From Nocardioides sp. Kera G14 (lineage in GTDB: Bacteria; Actinomycetota; Actinomycetes; Propionibacteriales; Nocardioidaceae): a stretch of 64,000 nucleotides of DNA. The stretch is from positions 1,116,001 to 1,180,000 of the forward strand of contig NZ_CP085839.1 in the NCBI RefSeq assembly GCF_020715565.1, given 5' to 3'. The notes below the pieces were generated by a model. The model worked only from the letters and a program-made list of their open reading frames with translations. It had not been told where the DNA came from and made no database searches. The translations under genes were made by a program, and so were the position numbers. Positions 1-8,460 of the stretch are shown piece by piece. Numbering within the stretch: position 1 is the stretch's first letter; each line of letters opens with the position of its first letter.

Positions 1-1711
1 TGGAGCGCAGCGTCGTGTAGGCGACGGGCTTCCCGCCGATGGTGGCGCGATGGCCGACCATGCCGTACTTCGTGCGGTAAGCCCTGAGTGTGTAGGACCC
101 CGCCGGCGTGCTGTCGGCGATCGTCGGACTCCATGCCTCGGTCGAGGAGAGCACGTCCATCGGCGTGCAGACGCCGTGGAAGACGTACGCCGACGAGTCG
201 AGCGTCGCAGGGCTGCCGTCGGTGTTGCACAGCGGCACCGCGAACGTGTCGATGATGTTCTGGTTCGCCGAGGTCGCGCTCCAGGAGTAGTCCTGTCCGC
301 GCCCGAGCAGCACGTACATGCTCAACCCGGCGAAGGCGGCGCCCTGTGCCTGGATGCCGGGGCCGTGGATGTCCTCCAGCAGGAGCAGTTGTGGGGCGAA
401 GTAGCCGGTCTGCGGGCCGAAGACCGCGATCGGGTGGCCGTCGTCGGTGTGCCTCCCGCTCACGACGAGGGCATTCGACATGCTGTGCTTGGTGTCGAGC
501 AGCCCGCCGGGGAGCACACCCTCGTTGGACATGCCGGTCAGCTTCGACAGGCCCGGGATCGTGGCGGCCGAGGCGCTGGATCGGGCGGAGCGTGCCGCCG
601 CGGCGTCCTCGGCGGTGTCGGCCGCGGAGCCCGTGGCGTCGTAGACGACGGGCTGGGCTACGACCGAGCCGGCGTCCGGCAGGGCGGGGCCCACGGGGTC
701 GGCCGGGCTGGCGGCGTACGGGAAGGTCCTGCCGTGCACGGTGAGGGTGGCCTCGGGGTCGTCCTCTTCGCGGAGGCCCGCCCAGACCTTGTCGCCGGTG
801 GTGGTGCCGAACTGCTGCTCCGCGGCCAGCTTGACCAGCGCGGCCTGGAGCTGGTTGCCGCCCCCGGTGCCGAAGAGGGCCGCGATGATGCCCGAGATCG
901 CGACCAGGTCGGTGGGTTTGAACGGCTGGATGCCGTTTCCCGTGACGTCGGCGTTGCCGGTGAGGACGTACTCGCCGGGGAAGCTCAGGCTGGCCTTGGA
1001 GTCGGTGATGTACTGGTTGATCCCGGCGACGTAGCTGGTCACGTCGGCCACTGCCAGGGCGCCGCGCGGACCGCTGTGGGCGAGGCTGTCGACCTCGGCC
1101 TGGCGGTCGGCCTCGGTGTAGGCGCCGAGCTGGTAGAACTGCGACTCCAGGTTGCGGTTGGAGGCCGCGCCGCCCGCGAAGCTGGTGAGCTCGCCCCGGC
1201 CGAGATGGCGCAGCACGTCCATCAGCCACAGTCGCTCCTGGCCGGCGACGTAGCCGGCGCCGAACTCGGTGCCCTCGCGCGTCGTGCCGTAGATGTGGGG
1301 CGTGCCGGTCTTCTTGTCGTAGACGACCGTCACGTCGCTGCGACCACCCGGCCTCTGGGTGCTCTCGATGTTGTCCGGACTGAGCACGAAGGAGGCGTCG
1401 TTGAAGTAGTCCGACAGCTGGTCGTCGGTGAGCCCGGTGTAGGCGGAGGCGAGGCCGGCGTACTTCTGCAGGGCGTCGTCGGCGTGCGCAGGCTGGGTGC
1501 CGAGCAACTGGTTGGCGAGGATCTCCGCGACGGTCGCGGTGCCGTCATTGCCGGGCGGCAGGATCGAGCTGCACTGGCCGAGGCAGTAGTCGCCGGCGTC
1601 GGCGTACGTCTGCGGGTACGGGGCGTCGGCGGCTCGGGCCGTTCCGACGGGCAGCGCGGCGAGGAGCGGCACCGTCAGCAGGCCTGCCGCCAGAGCGGCC
1701 AGGCACCTCAT
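1..1711 (-). CDS. Secreted penicillin acylase family (S45) Ntn hydrolase, 3' part beyond window
   Basis: Reading leftward from an ATG at 1711, 570 codons are open and the gene runs off the window start. Residues 1-27 form a signal peptide (hydrophobic core, cleavage after ARA), so the protein is exported. The N-terminal part has the alpha-chain pattern of S45 acylases (FGAGYVAGQERLW), and the signature MSNALVVSG places the candidate autocatalytic nucleophile Ser at about residue 412, the first residue of the beta chain after maturation. Family members hydrolyse amide bonds of beta-lactams, acyl-homoserine lactones or other N-acyl amines; the substrate cannot be read here. The start codon overlaps the stop of the upstream epimerase (ATGA), so translation is probably coupled to it. 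Family assignment is firm; substrate is unknown. Confidence 0.85.
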   Translation of the reverse strand, partial: MRCLAALAAGLLTVPLLAALPVGTARAADAPYPQTYADAGDYCLGQCSSILPPGNDGTATVAEILANQLLGTQPAHADDALQKYAGLASAYTGLTDDQLSDYFNDASFVLSPDNIESTQRPGGRSDVTVVYDKKTGTPHIYGTTREGTEFGAGYVAGQERLWLMDVLRHLGRGELTSFAGGAASNRNLESQFYQLGAYTEADRQAEVDSLAHSGPRGALAVADVTSYVAGINQYITDSKASLSFPGEYVLTGNADVTGNGIQPFKPTDLVAISGIIAALFGTGGGNQLQAALVKLAAEQQFGTTTGDKVWAGLREEDDPEATLTVHGRTFPYAASPADPVGPALPDAGSVVAQPVVYDATGSAADTAEDAAAARSARSSASAATIPGLSKLTGMSNEGVLPGGLLDTKHSMSNALVVSGRHTDDGHPIAVFGPQTGYFAPQLLLLEDIHGPGIQAQGAAFAGLSMYVLLGRGQDYSWSATSANQNIIDTFAVPLCNTDGSPATLDSSAYVFHGVCTPMDVLSSTEAWSPTIADSTPAGSYTLRAYRTKYGMVGHRATIGGKPVAYTTLRS

Positions 1712-2703
1712 CGGCCGCCTCCGACCGGCATGTGCTCGTCGTACCAGGCCGCTGCGTCGCGGATGGCGGTGTCCACATCGCCGGGGTCGTAACCCAGCTC
1801 CCGCTGGGCCTTGGACCAGTCCGAGGCCTGCGGGACGCAGAGGTACTTCGCCATGCCGGGGTCCATCTCCGGGGGCTTGCCGCTGAGCCCCGACGCGAAC
1901 TGGGCCACGGTGCCGTACCCCCGCAGGACGGCCGACGGGACGCGCCGCGGCTTCGTCTCGCTACCGACCAGCTCGGCGATCCGGGTGAAGACGTCGTGAT
2001 AGGCGCGGTTGTGCCCGGTCAGGTTGTAACCCTCGCCGGTGCGGCCCTTCTCGACTGCCGCGACCATGCCGGCGGAGACGGCGCGCACGTCGCAGAACGA
2101 GGCGGTGCCGGGAGGGGAGAACGTCGTCCTCCCGGCTTGGAGGTCGCGGATGATCCGGCCGAGCTGGAGGGTGTGGTCGTACGGCCCGATCATGAAGCCG
2201 GGGTAGACCACGACCACGTCCAGTCCCGAGGCGACGCGGTCGAGCACCGCGGCCTCTCCCGCAGCCTTGGTGTCGGCGTAGTCATAGCCGATGTTGAAGA
2301 GGCTGGTGTCGCCGGCGCGCTCGGGCAGGGGGGAGCCGTCGCGGTTGTACCCGTGCACGTCGACGGTGCTGGTGTGCACGAAGCGCTGTACGTCGGCACG
2401 GAGCGCCGCGTCGGCGAGCAGTGCCGCGGCGTCGACGTTCACCCGTCTGCGCCGCGGCGCGAGCCTCGCCCAGGTCGACGTGTCGCCGGCGACGTGGAAG
2501 ACCCAGTCGACGCCCTTGACCAGCCCGGGGAGCTGTGCCGGGTCGAGCAGGTCGGCGAGACGGACCTCGAGGGGGAGGTCGTCGAGGAAGCGGGTGGTCG
2601 AGCCAGGGGCCCCGGTGGCGACCACCTCGTGGTCGCCGTCGAGGAGGCTCCGGACGAGGTTGCTCCCGACGAAGCCGGTGGCTCCGGTGACCAGGCAGCG
2701 CAT
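1708..2703 (-). CDS. NAD(P)-dependent epimerase/dehydratase (extended SDR)
   Basis: A 331-residue extended short-chain dehydrogenase. The Rossmann motif TGATGFVG lies at residues 6-13, an acidic-rich loop follows, and the catalytic pair is Y142-A-D-T-K146. The sequence resembles dihydroflavonol-reductase/3-beta-hydroxysteroid-dehydrogenase-like members (HTSTVDVHG; VVYPGFMIGP), which reduce or epimerise sugar-nucleotide, steroid or phenolic carbonyl groups. The ATG at 2703 overlaps the stop of the upstream fusion gene (TGATG), and the stop overlaps the next gene's ATG. The longer reading frame upstream of 2703 lies inside the fusion gene and is not used. It is the middle gene of a three-gene leftward operon. 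Exact substrate is unknown. Confidence 0.85.
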   Translation of the reverse strand: MRCLVTGATGFVGSNLVRSLLDGDHEVVATGAPGSTTRFLDDLPLEVRLADLLDPAQLPGLVKGVDWVFHVAGDTSTWARLAPRRRRVNVDAAALLADAALRADVQRFVHTSTVDVHGYNRDGSPLPERAGDTSLFNIGYDYADTKAAGEAAVLDRVASGLDVVVVYPGFMIGPYDHTLQLGRIIRDLQAGRTTFSPPGTASFCDVRAVSAGMVAAVEKGRTGEGYNLTGHNRAYHDVFTRIAELVGSETKPRRVPSAVLRGYGTVAQFASGLSGKPPEMDPGMAKYLCVPQASDWSKAQRELGYDPGDVDTAIRDAAAWYDEHMPVGGGR

Positions 2704-5546
2704 CAGTGCACCCCTTCCAGCGTGGTTTCGGGTCGGCGGCTCGCAGGCGTCGAGACCGGCCGGAGGTCGTCGTAGAACGAGTGGTCGGGGTCGGGCCAAC
2801 CGAAGCGGTCGCGGAGCTCGGCCAGGTAGGCCTGGTAGGTGTGTGACTCCACGTAGTTCGCGTGCCGGGGGCTGTCGATGTAGGCGATCCCTCCCCGCAG
2901 GTCGGGGAAGTCGGTCGCCTTGAGTGCGAGGAGTTCGTCACGGTGGAGGCCCGTCTCGCGGGCACGGATATCCATCACGATCAGCTGAGCCATCTCGTCG
3001 AAGCGCCGATAGGCGGCGTCGGCGAACTCGATGAAACCAAGGACGTACAGGCTGTCGTGCTGGCGGTTGAAGACGTTGAGGTAGAGCTGCGGGTGGCCGG
3101 CCTTCCAGGTGAAGAGGTCCTTGTCGAGGAAGGGCAGCTGGTACTCGTACCCCGTGCAGGTGAGCACCAGGTCGAGCTCCTCCTCGGTGCCGTCCTTGAA
3201 CCTCACCCCGGTCTCGGTGAAGTGGTTGATGTCGGGTTTGGCGGTGAGGTCGCCGTGGGCGAGGTGGTGGAGCACCTGGGTGTTCATGATCGGGTGGCTC
3301 GACAGGGCATCGTGGTCCGGCGCCGGCAGGCCCAGCCGGGTGAGGTCACCGACGAGGGAGTCGATCAGCTCGTTCACGTTGGACGAGAGCGCCAGTCCCT
3401 TCGGCGGCTCGAGGTAGCCGTTGATGACCGCATCGGTCGGGATACCGCCGATGTGCTTCGGCACGTAGCGGTAGCCCCGGCGCACCGAGAAGAACGCGGC
3501 GTCGGCGTGGCGGGCGGCGTCGCTGGCGATGTCGACACCCGAATTGCCGGCGCCGACGATGAGCACGCGCTTGCCGAGGAACTCCTGGCCGGAGCGGAAC
3601 GTGACCGAGTGGCGGATCTCGCCGCGGTAGCGCTCCATGCCGGGAAAGCTCGGGGCGTTCGGGTGCCAGGTCACACCCGGCGCGGCGATGAGACCGTCGT
3701 ACTCCCGCACCTCACCGGTCGAGAGCGTGACGCGCCACCGGTCGCCCGGCAGCTCCTCCGCGTGGACCACCTCGGTGTTGAAGGTGACCCGGTCGTAGAG
3801 GCCCCAGTCGCGGCCGAACTTCCGGATGTAGTCGCGGATCTGCTTCCAGGTCGGGTAGTCGGGGAAGGTCGACGGCATCGGCTCGCCGTAGAAGCCGCTC
3901 GTGTAGCGCGAGCTGATGAAGTGGGCCGACTCGTACATCGGGGTCCCGGGGTTCTCCATGTCCCAGATGCCGCCGAAGTCGCCGTGGCGCTCGAACCAGT
4001 CGAACGGGACGCCCTCCTTGATCAGGGCACGGGCCATGATCATCGAACTGGGGCCGCCTCCCACGATGACGTACGTCCGGGTGTATTCGACCTTGGGCAG
4101 TGCGACGGCGGCGTCGGTGCGCTTGCGCAGGTGGCTGACGGCGAAGGACGCGTAGACCGCCGGCCGGTTCTTCCGGAGCCACAGGGCCAGGGCGATGCCG
4201 GCGGCGCCCACTGCGATCAGCAGCACGGGGATCAGGTTGACCGCGGTGTCGTCCGAGCCGGTCAGCAGTGCGTAGTTGGTGACCGCCAGGACGATGCCGG
4301 TGGCAAGGCCGACGAAGCCGAGTACAGGAGCCACCAGGCCGGAGAACCAGTGCCGGTCGCTGCGACGCCAGAAGAAGACGATCGTCGCGAGCGCTGTGAT
4401 CGCCTGCATCGAGACGACGCCGAGGGTGCCGAGGCCGATCAGGCCGGCGCCGATCACCAGATAGGGGTCCGCCCCGGCAAGGCTGAGCCCGCCGATCACG
4501 ACGATCGTCAGCACCGAGACGGCGATGCTGGCGAGATGTGGCGAGAGGTGGCGCGGGTGGTAGGTCCCCAGTGCCCGCGGCATGAAGCCTTCGCGGCCGA
4601 GGGCGAAGACGTAGCGGGCGCCGGCGTTGTGCAGTGCGAGGTACGACGCCAGGAGGCTGGTGCACAGCAGGACCGCCGTGGCGTCGTAGAGCGCGGTGCC
4701 GCCGTACTGCTGGGCGAGGGTGAAGACGAAGTTGCCCACCTCGGTGCGGGCCATCGCGGGGGCGTCGGTCCCGCCGGCTCCGCCGATCAGGATCAGCGAG
4801 GTGAGGACGTAGAAGCCGGCGATGATGCTGACCGACGTGAAGACGGCCTTGGGGATGCTGCGCTCGGGGTTCTTGGTCTCCTCGCCGTACATCGCGGCCG
4901 ACTCGAAGCCGACGAAGCTGGTGAAGGTGAAGATCGCGGCGATGCCGAGTGAGCCGCCGAAGATCTCGTGTGGGGTGAAGGCCTGCAAGGGGAACGCGGC
5001 TCCGCCCTGCTTCCCGACGATGAGCAGGTCGAGTGCGATCAGGACGGCGAACTCCAGGACCATCAGGTAACCGAGGATCTTGGCTGAGAGGTCGACGTTC
5101 CGATAGCCGAGGAAGGCCACGAAGGCGATGGCGAAGGCGGTGCACAGCCACCAGGGCGCGTTGACGCCGGAGTCCGCGAGGACCAGGTGCGTGAAGTAGC
5201 CGAACGACGCAGGAAGACCGATCGCGGTGGCGGCGTACCCGACTGTCGCCATGTACGCGGCCGCTGCGCCGAGCGGCTTGCCCAGTCCTCGTGCCACGAG
5301 TAGGTAGAGGGCGCCTTCGTTGGTGACGCGCTTCGTCATCGCGGCGTAGGCCGCCGAGAAGCAGAGCAGCGTGAGGCCGGTCAGCACGTAGGCCGACGGC
5401 ATCGCGATGCCGTCGCCACGGATGAGGGCGAGGGGGACGGTGCCGATCAGCGCCGCCATGGGAGCGGCCGCGGCGATGACGAGGAACACCACCCTGCTCG
5501 TGGTCAACATGCGCTTGTCGGTGGGACCGTGCTCGGTGGTGGACAT
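2703..5546 (-). CDS. Fusion: APC-family permease + FMO-type flavin monooxygenase
   Basis: One uninterrupted 947-residue frame holds two complete proteins. Residues about 1-470 are an amino acid/polyamine/organocation (APC) permease with about 12 hydrophobic helices and typical features (a GDGIAMPSAY-like first loop, FVGFESAA, EETKNPERSIPKA). Residues about 488-947 are a flavin monooxygenase: FAD site VIVGGGPSS near 490, an FMO-type signature with FPG and downstream HSVTF, NADPH site VLIVGAGNSG near 664, and TCTGYEYQLPF. A cytosolic linker of 15-20 residues (KVEYTRTY region) joins them. The ATG at 5546 has a GGAGG ribosome-binding site 8 nt upstream. Such a protein could oxidise a substrate as it enters. 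The gene leads the operon with the epimerase and acylase and diverges from a TetR regulator. Domain calls are firm; substrate and the advantage of fusion are inference. Confidence 0.85.
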   Translation of the reverse strand: MSTTEHGPTDKRMLTTSRVVFLVIAAAAPMAALIGTVPLALIRGDGIAMPSAYVLTGLTLLCFSAAYAAMTKRVTNEGALYLLVARGLGKPLGAAAAYMATVGYAATAIGLPASFGYFTHLVLADSGVNAPWWLCTAFAIAFVAFLGYRNVDLSAKILGYLMVLEFAVLIALDLLIVGKQGGAAFPLQAFTPHEIFGGSLGIAAIFTFTSFVGFESAAMYGEETKNPERSIPKAVFTSVSIIAGFYVLTSLILIGGAGGTDAPAMARTEVGNFVFTLAQQYGGTALYDATAVLLCTSLLASYLALHNAGARYVFALGREGFMPRALGTYHPRHLSPHLASIAVSVLTIVVIGGLSLAGADPYLVIGAGLIGLGTLGVVSMQAITALATIVFFWRRSDRHWFSGLVAPVLGFVGLATGIVLAVTNYALLTGSDDTAVNLIPVLLIAVGAAGIALALWLRKNRPAVYASFAVSHLRKRTDAAVALPKVEYTRTYVIVGGGPSSMIMARALIKEGVPFDWFERHGDFGGIWDMENPGTPMYESAHFISSRYTSGFYGEPMPSTFPDYPTWKQIRDYIRKFGRDWGLYDRVTFNTEVVHAEELPGDRWRVTLSTGEVREYDGLIAAPGVTWHPNAPSFPGMERYRGEIRHSVTFRSGQEFLGKRVLIVGAGNSGVDIASDAARHADAAFFSVRRGYRYVPKHIGGIPTDAVINGYLEPPKGLALSSNVNELIDSLVGDLTRLGLPAPDHDALSSHPIMNTQVLHHLAHGDLTAKPDINHFTETGVRFKDGTEEELDLVLTCTGYEYQLPFLDKDLFTWKAGHPQLYLNVFNRQHDSLYVLGFIEFADAAYRRFDEMAQLIVMDIRARETGLHRDELLALKATDFPDLRGGIAYIDSPRHANYVESHTYQAYLAELRDRFGWPDPDHSFYDDLRPVSTPASRRPETTLEGVH

Positions 5547-5625
5547 CTCACTACCTCCATGAACAACCGTGGAACCGGGGGCGGACATCGCCGTTGATGC
5601 GCTGCGTTGATGCGGGACGTTAGTC

Positions 5626-5652
5626 TGGTCATGCGTACTGGTCAAGCGACCA
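5626..5652. promoter_or_regulatory. Candidate TetR operator between divergent fusion gene and regulator
   Basis: TGGTC at 5639-5643 and GACCA at 5648-5652 form a perfect 5-bp inverted repeat around AAGC. A further TGGTC occurs 13 bp upstream at 5626-5630. It sits in the 142-bp intergenic region between the leftward fusion gene and the rightward TetR gene, where a local TetR operator would be expected. Binding is inferred from position and symmetry only. Confidence 0.4.
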
Positions 5653-5688
5653 AGGCAAGTGAACTGGACACTCTGACAGGATGTGGAC

Positions 5689-6297
5689 GTGGCAGAGATG
5701 CAGATCCGTCGGCGCGACGAGGACGGTCGGCGGGACGCGCTCGTCGCCGCCGCGGGGCGGGTGATCGCCCGCGACGGTGTCGGCGCCGCGACGACTCGCA
5801 AGATCGCTGCGGAGGCCGGGCTGCCGCTCGGGATGGTCCACTACTGGTTCGGCGGCAAGGACGACCTGCTCGCTGCGGTGGTCGAGAAGGCCGTCGCCGA
5901 CCTCGAGGCGGCGAGTCACGAGACGCCGTTCTTCCGTGGGACGGGCGACCTCGACCTGCGCGATGCCTTCCGCGCTGCGTGGGAGTTCATCGTCAACGAC
6001 GAGCCCGGTCGCCAGCTCTCCCTCTACGAGCTCACCATCGTGGCCCTGCGGACGCAGGGCATGGAGAAGCTCGCGGCCAAGCAGTACGCGTCCTATCGCG
6101 GAGTCGCCACCGCCACCGCGCAACCCTGGTTCGAGGCGTACGGCGGCGAGCTGCCGGGCGGGCTCGAGGCGCTGGCCCGCCTCATCGCCGTCACGATCGA
6201 CGGCGCGGCACTGGCCTGGCTCGCCGACCCCGAGGGCACGCGGCCCCACGAGATCTTCGAGCTGTTGAGCTTCCTGCTGGACCGCGCACGCACATGA
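5689..6297 (+). CDS. TetR/AcrR family transcriptional regulator
   Basis: About 202 residues. The N-terminal helix-turn-helix is typical of TetR (AAGRVIARDGVGAATTRKIA, then MVHYWFGGKDDLL), and the C-terminal all-helical part would bind ligand and dimerise (TetR_C-like). Three in-frame starts are close together (GTG 5683, GTG 5689, ATG 5698); GTG 5689 is preferred because AGGA at 5678-5681 gives a 7-nt spacing. It is transcribed away from the permease-monooxygenase operon, the usual arrangement for a local repressor of the divergent genes, and a TGGTC/GACCA palindrome lies between. Its ligand is probably a substrate or product of that operon (inference). Confidence 0.88.
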   Translation: MAEMQIRRRDEDGRRDALVAAAGRVIARDGVGAATTRKIAAEAGLPLGMVHYWFGGKDDLLAAVVEKAVADLEAASHETPFFRGTGDLDLRDAFRAAWEFIVNDEPGRQLSLYELTIVALRTQGMEKLAAKQYASYRGVATATAQPWFEAYGGELPGGLEALARLIAVTIDGAALAWLADPEGTRPHEIFELLSFLLDRART

Positions 6298-6325
6298 GCC
6301 GCGTGCGTCGGGGTACGCCGACGGC

Positions 6326-7174
6326 ATGAGCGAGCAACAGCAACCACCACAGCAGCAGGAGCCGCCGGGCAGCAGCGCAGCGATGGAGCCGCGTCCCGAC
6401 TGCGGCGAGGAGAGCTATGTCGGGCACGGCCGGCTCGAGGGGAAGGTCGCGGTCATCACGGGCGGCGACTCGGGCATCGGCCGTGCCGTCGCGATCGCCT
6501 TCGCCCGTGAGGGTGCCGACGTCGTGATCTCCTACCTGGACGAGCACGAGGATGCGCAGGACACGGCGTCGTACGTCGAGAAGGCGGGCCGGCGCGCGGT
6601 CCTCGTGCCGGGCGACCTGTCCCAGCCGCAGCAGTGCCGCGACGTGATCGACAAGGCCTTCGAGGAGTTCGGCAGGCTCGACGTCCTGGTGTCGAACGCG
6701 GCCTTCCAGATGACGCACGAGTCGCTGGAGGACGTGCCGGACGAGGAGTGGGACTTCACCGTTGCCACGAACATCTCGGCGATGTTCCACCTCGTGAAGC
6801 GGGCGCTGCCGCACCTGAAGAGCGGAGCGTCGATCATCGCCACGACGTCGATCAACTCCGACTCACCCAAGGCCGAGCTGGCGCCGTACGCCATGACGAA
6901 GGGGGCGATCGCCAACTTCGCCGCGAGCTTGGCGCAGATGCTGGGGGAGCGCGGCATCCGGGTCAACAGCGTCGCGCCGGGGCCGATCTGGACGCCGCTG
7001 ATCCCGTCGACGATGCCGGAGGAGAAGGTCGCGCAGTTCGGCGGCGACACCCCACTCGGGCGGGCCGGGCAGCCGGCGGAGCTGGCACCCGTCTATGTCC
7101 TGCTGGCCTCGGACGAGGGCAGCTACATCTCGGGCTCACGGATCCCGGTGACGGGCGGGCGGCCGATCCTCTGA
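6326..7174 (+). CDS. SDR family oxidoreductase (YghA/GsiB-associated type)
   Basis: A 282-residue classical short-chain dehydrogenase with a Gln/Pro-rich N-terminal tail of about 40 residues, typical of the YghA/YdaD stress-associated subgroup. The NAD(P) site is TGGDSGIG, the substrate loop has SNAAFQM, the catalytic Ser is in TTSINS, and the Tyr/Lys pair is YAMTK. It would use NAD(P)(H) to interconvert an alcohol and a carbonyl; the subgroup is often linked to general stress. It follows the TetR gene by 28 bp in the same direction and ends in a strong hairpin. Substrate unknown. Confidence 0.85.
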   Translation: MSEQQQPPQQQEPPGSSAAMEPRPDCGEESYVGHGRLEGKVAVITGGDSGIGRAVAIAFAREGADVVISYLDEHEDAQDTASYVEKAGRRAVLVPGDLSQPQQCRDVIDKAFEEFGRLDVLVSNAAFQMTHESLEDVPDEEWDFTVATNISAMFHLVKRALPHLKSGASIIATTSINSDSPKAELAPYAMTKGAIANFAASLAQMLGERGIRVNSVAPGPIWTPLIPSTMPEEKVAQFGGDTPLGRAGQPAELAPVYVLLASDEGSYISGSRIPVTGGRPIL

Positions 7175-7189
7175 TCGGCCGCCCCGCCC
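7153..7189. terminator. Strong GC hairpin between convergent genes
   Basis: GCGGCCGATC (7159-7168) pairs perfectly with GATCGGCCGC (7173-7182) around the loop CTCT, and flanking GGGCGG/CCCGCCC extends the stem with one bulge. It includes the SDR stop codon and lies 16 bp before the end of the leftward alcohol dehydrogenase, so it can serve both genes. There is no U-run, which is common for GC-rich actinobacteria. Confidence 0.6.
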
Positions 7190-7204
7190 GCATATCCGGG
7201 AACG

Positions 7205-8386
7205 TCAGGGCGTGAAGACGACCTTGACCATGCCGTCGGCCTTCTCGCGGAAGTCGCTGTAGGCCTTCGGGGCGTCCTCGAGTGAGAGGTGGTGCGTCGC
7301 GAACGACTCCACGCCGAGGACGTCCTCGTCCTGCATCAGCAGGCCGAGGATCTCCGGGCTCCAGTGGCGGACGTTGGCCTGGCCCATCCGGATCTGCACC
7401 TGCTTGTCGAAGAGCTGCATCATCGGGAACGGGTCCTTGGCGCCGCCGTAGACGCCGGAGATCGAGACCGTGCCGCCACGACGCACCGCGTCGAAGGCGC
7501 CCGTCAGCGCCGCGAGCCGGTCGACGCCGGCCTTGAGCATGAACGGACGTGCGATCGCGTCCGGCAGCAGCCCCGCCGCCTTCTGTGCGGTCTCGGCGAT
7601 GGGGGAGCCGTGCGCCTCCATGCCGACCGCGTCGACGACCGCGTCGGCTCCGCGCCCGTCGGTCAGCGAGCGGACCTGCTCCGTGAGATCGCCGCCGTCG
7701 CTGACGTTGATCGTCGTCGCGCCGCGTGCCTCGACCCGGGCGAGCCGCTCGGGCAGGAGGTCGGCCACGATGACCCGCACGCCGCGGTGCAGGGCGATGC
7801 GGGCGGTCATGTCGCCGATGGGCCCGGCGCCGATGACCAGCAGCGTGTCGTCGGGGCCGACGCCGGCGTACTCCACCGCCTGCCAGGCGGTCGGGAGGAC
7901 GTCGGAGAGGAAGAGGAAGCGGTCGTCGGGCGGGCCCTCCGGCACGAGGATCGGGCCGTAGTTGCCGAACGGCACATGCAGGTACTCGGCCTGACCGCCC
8001 GGGACCTGACCGTAGAGCTTGCTGTAGCCCAGCAGGCTCGCGCCGGTGCCATGCTCGCGGTTCTGCGTCGTCTCGCACTGGCTCTGCAGCCCGCGGCTGC
8101 ACATCCAGCAGTGCCCGCAGCTGACGTTGAACGGGACGACGACGCGGTCGCCCGGCTTGAGCCCGGCGACCTCCGGGCCGACCTCCTCGACGATGCCCAT
8201 CGGCTCGTGGCCGACGACGTCGCCGGGCGTCATGAACGGCCCGAGCGGGTCGAAGAGGTGCAGGTCGGAGCCGCAGAGGCCGGTGCTCGTCACCCGGATG
8301 ATCAGGTCATCCGGCTCCTTGATGACGGGGTCGGGGACGTCCTCGACGGTCATCTTCCGATTGCCCTGCCAGGTCACGGCGCGCAT
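7205..8386 (-). CDS. Zinc-dependent alcohol/formaldehyde-type dehydrogenase (MDR)
   Basis: A 393-residue medium-chain dehydrogenase. Near residue 38 CGSDLHLFD supplies the catalytic zinc Cys, GHEPMG its His/Glu, and CGHCWMCSRGLQSQC the four structural-zinc cysteines. The nucleotide site is VIGAGPIGDMTA, followed by an acidic residue at the end of strand 2 (VIVADLL), suggesting NAD. The length and the insertion after PGGQAEYLHVPFGNYGPI match the glutathione-independent formaldehyde dehydrogenase-like group. The ATG at 8386 has GGAGGAG 7 nt upstream. It diverges from the glycosyltransferase across a perfect 15-bp inverted repeat, which may control it. Substrate is not certain. Confidence 0.87.
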   Translation of the reverse strand: MRAVTWQGNRKMTVEDVPDPVIKEPDDLIIRVTSTGLCGSDLHLFDPLGPFMTPGDVVGHEPMGIVEEVGPEVAGLKPGDRVVVPFNVSCGHCWMCSRGLQSQCETTQNREHGTGASLLGYSKLYGQVPGGQAEYLHVPFGNYGPILVPEGPPDDRFLFLSDVLPTAWQAVEYAGVGPDDTLLVIGAGPIGDMTARIALHRGVRVIVADLLPERLARVEARGATTINVSDGGDLTEQVRSLTDGRGADAVVDAVGMEAHGSPIAETAQKAAGLLPDAIARPFMLKAGVDRLAALTGAFDAVRRGGTVSISGVYGGAKDPFPMMQLFDKQVQIRMGQANVRHWSPEILGLLMQDEDVLGVESFATHHLSLEDAPKAYSDFREKADGMVKVVFTP

Positions 8387-8416
8387 TGCTGTCTCCTCCG
8401 GTTGATGGTGTGCGGT

Positions 8417-8455
8417 GTGGTTACCCGTGTGGAGGTGGGTCACACGGGTAACCAC
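8417..8455. repeat. 15-bp perfect inverted repeat in a divergent promoter region
   Basis: GTGGTTACCCGTGTG (8417-8431) is exactly mirrored by CACACGGGTAACCAC (8441-8455), separated by GAGGTGGGT. It lies between the leftward alcohol dehydrogenase (start 8386) and the rightward glycosyltransferase (ATG 8461, only 5 nt after the repeat). Between divergent genes a regulator-binding site is more likely than a terminator; in RNA reading either way it would also form a hairpin over the start region. Confidence 0.7.
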
Positions 8456-8460
8456 CGGCC

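Noticed and set aside
50..1792. A 580-codon plus-strand frame at the window start
   Set aside because: It lies opposite the penicillin acylase, which has a signal peptide and the SNALVVSG nucleophile motif; the plus frame is compositionally unlike a protein.
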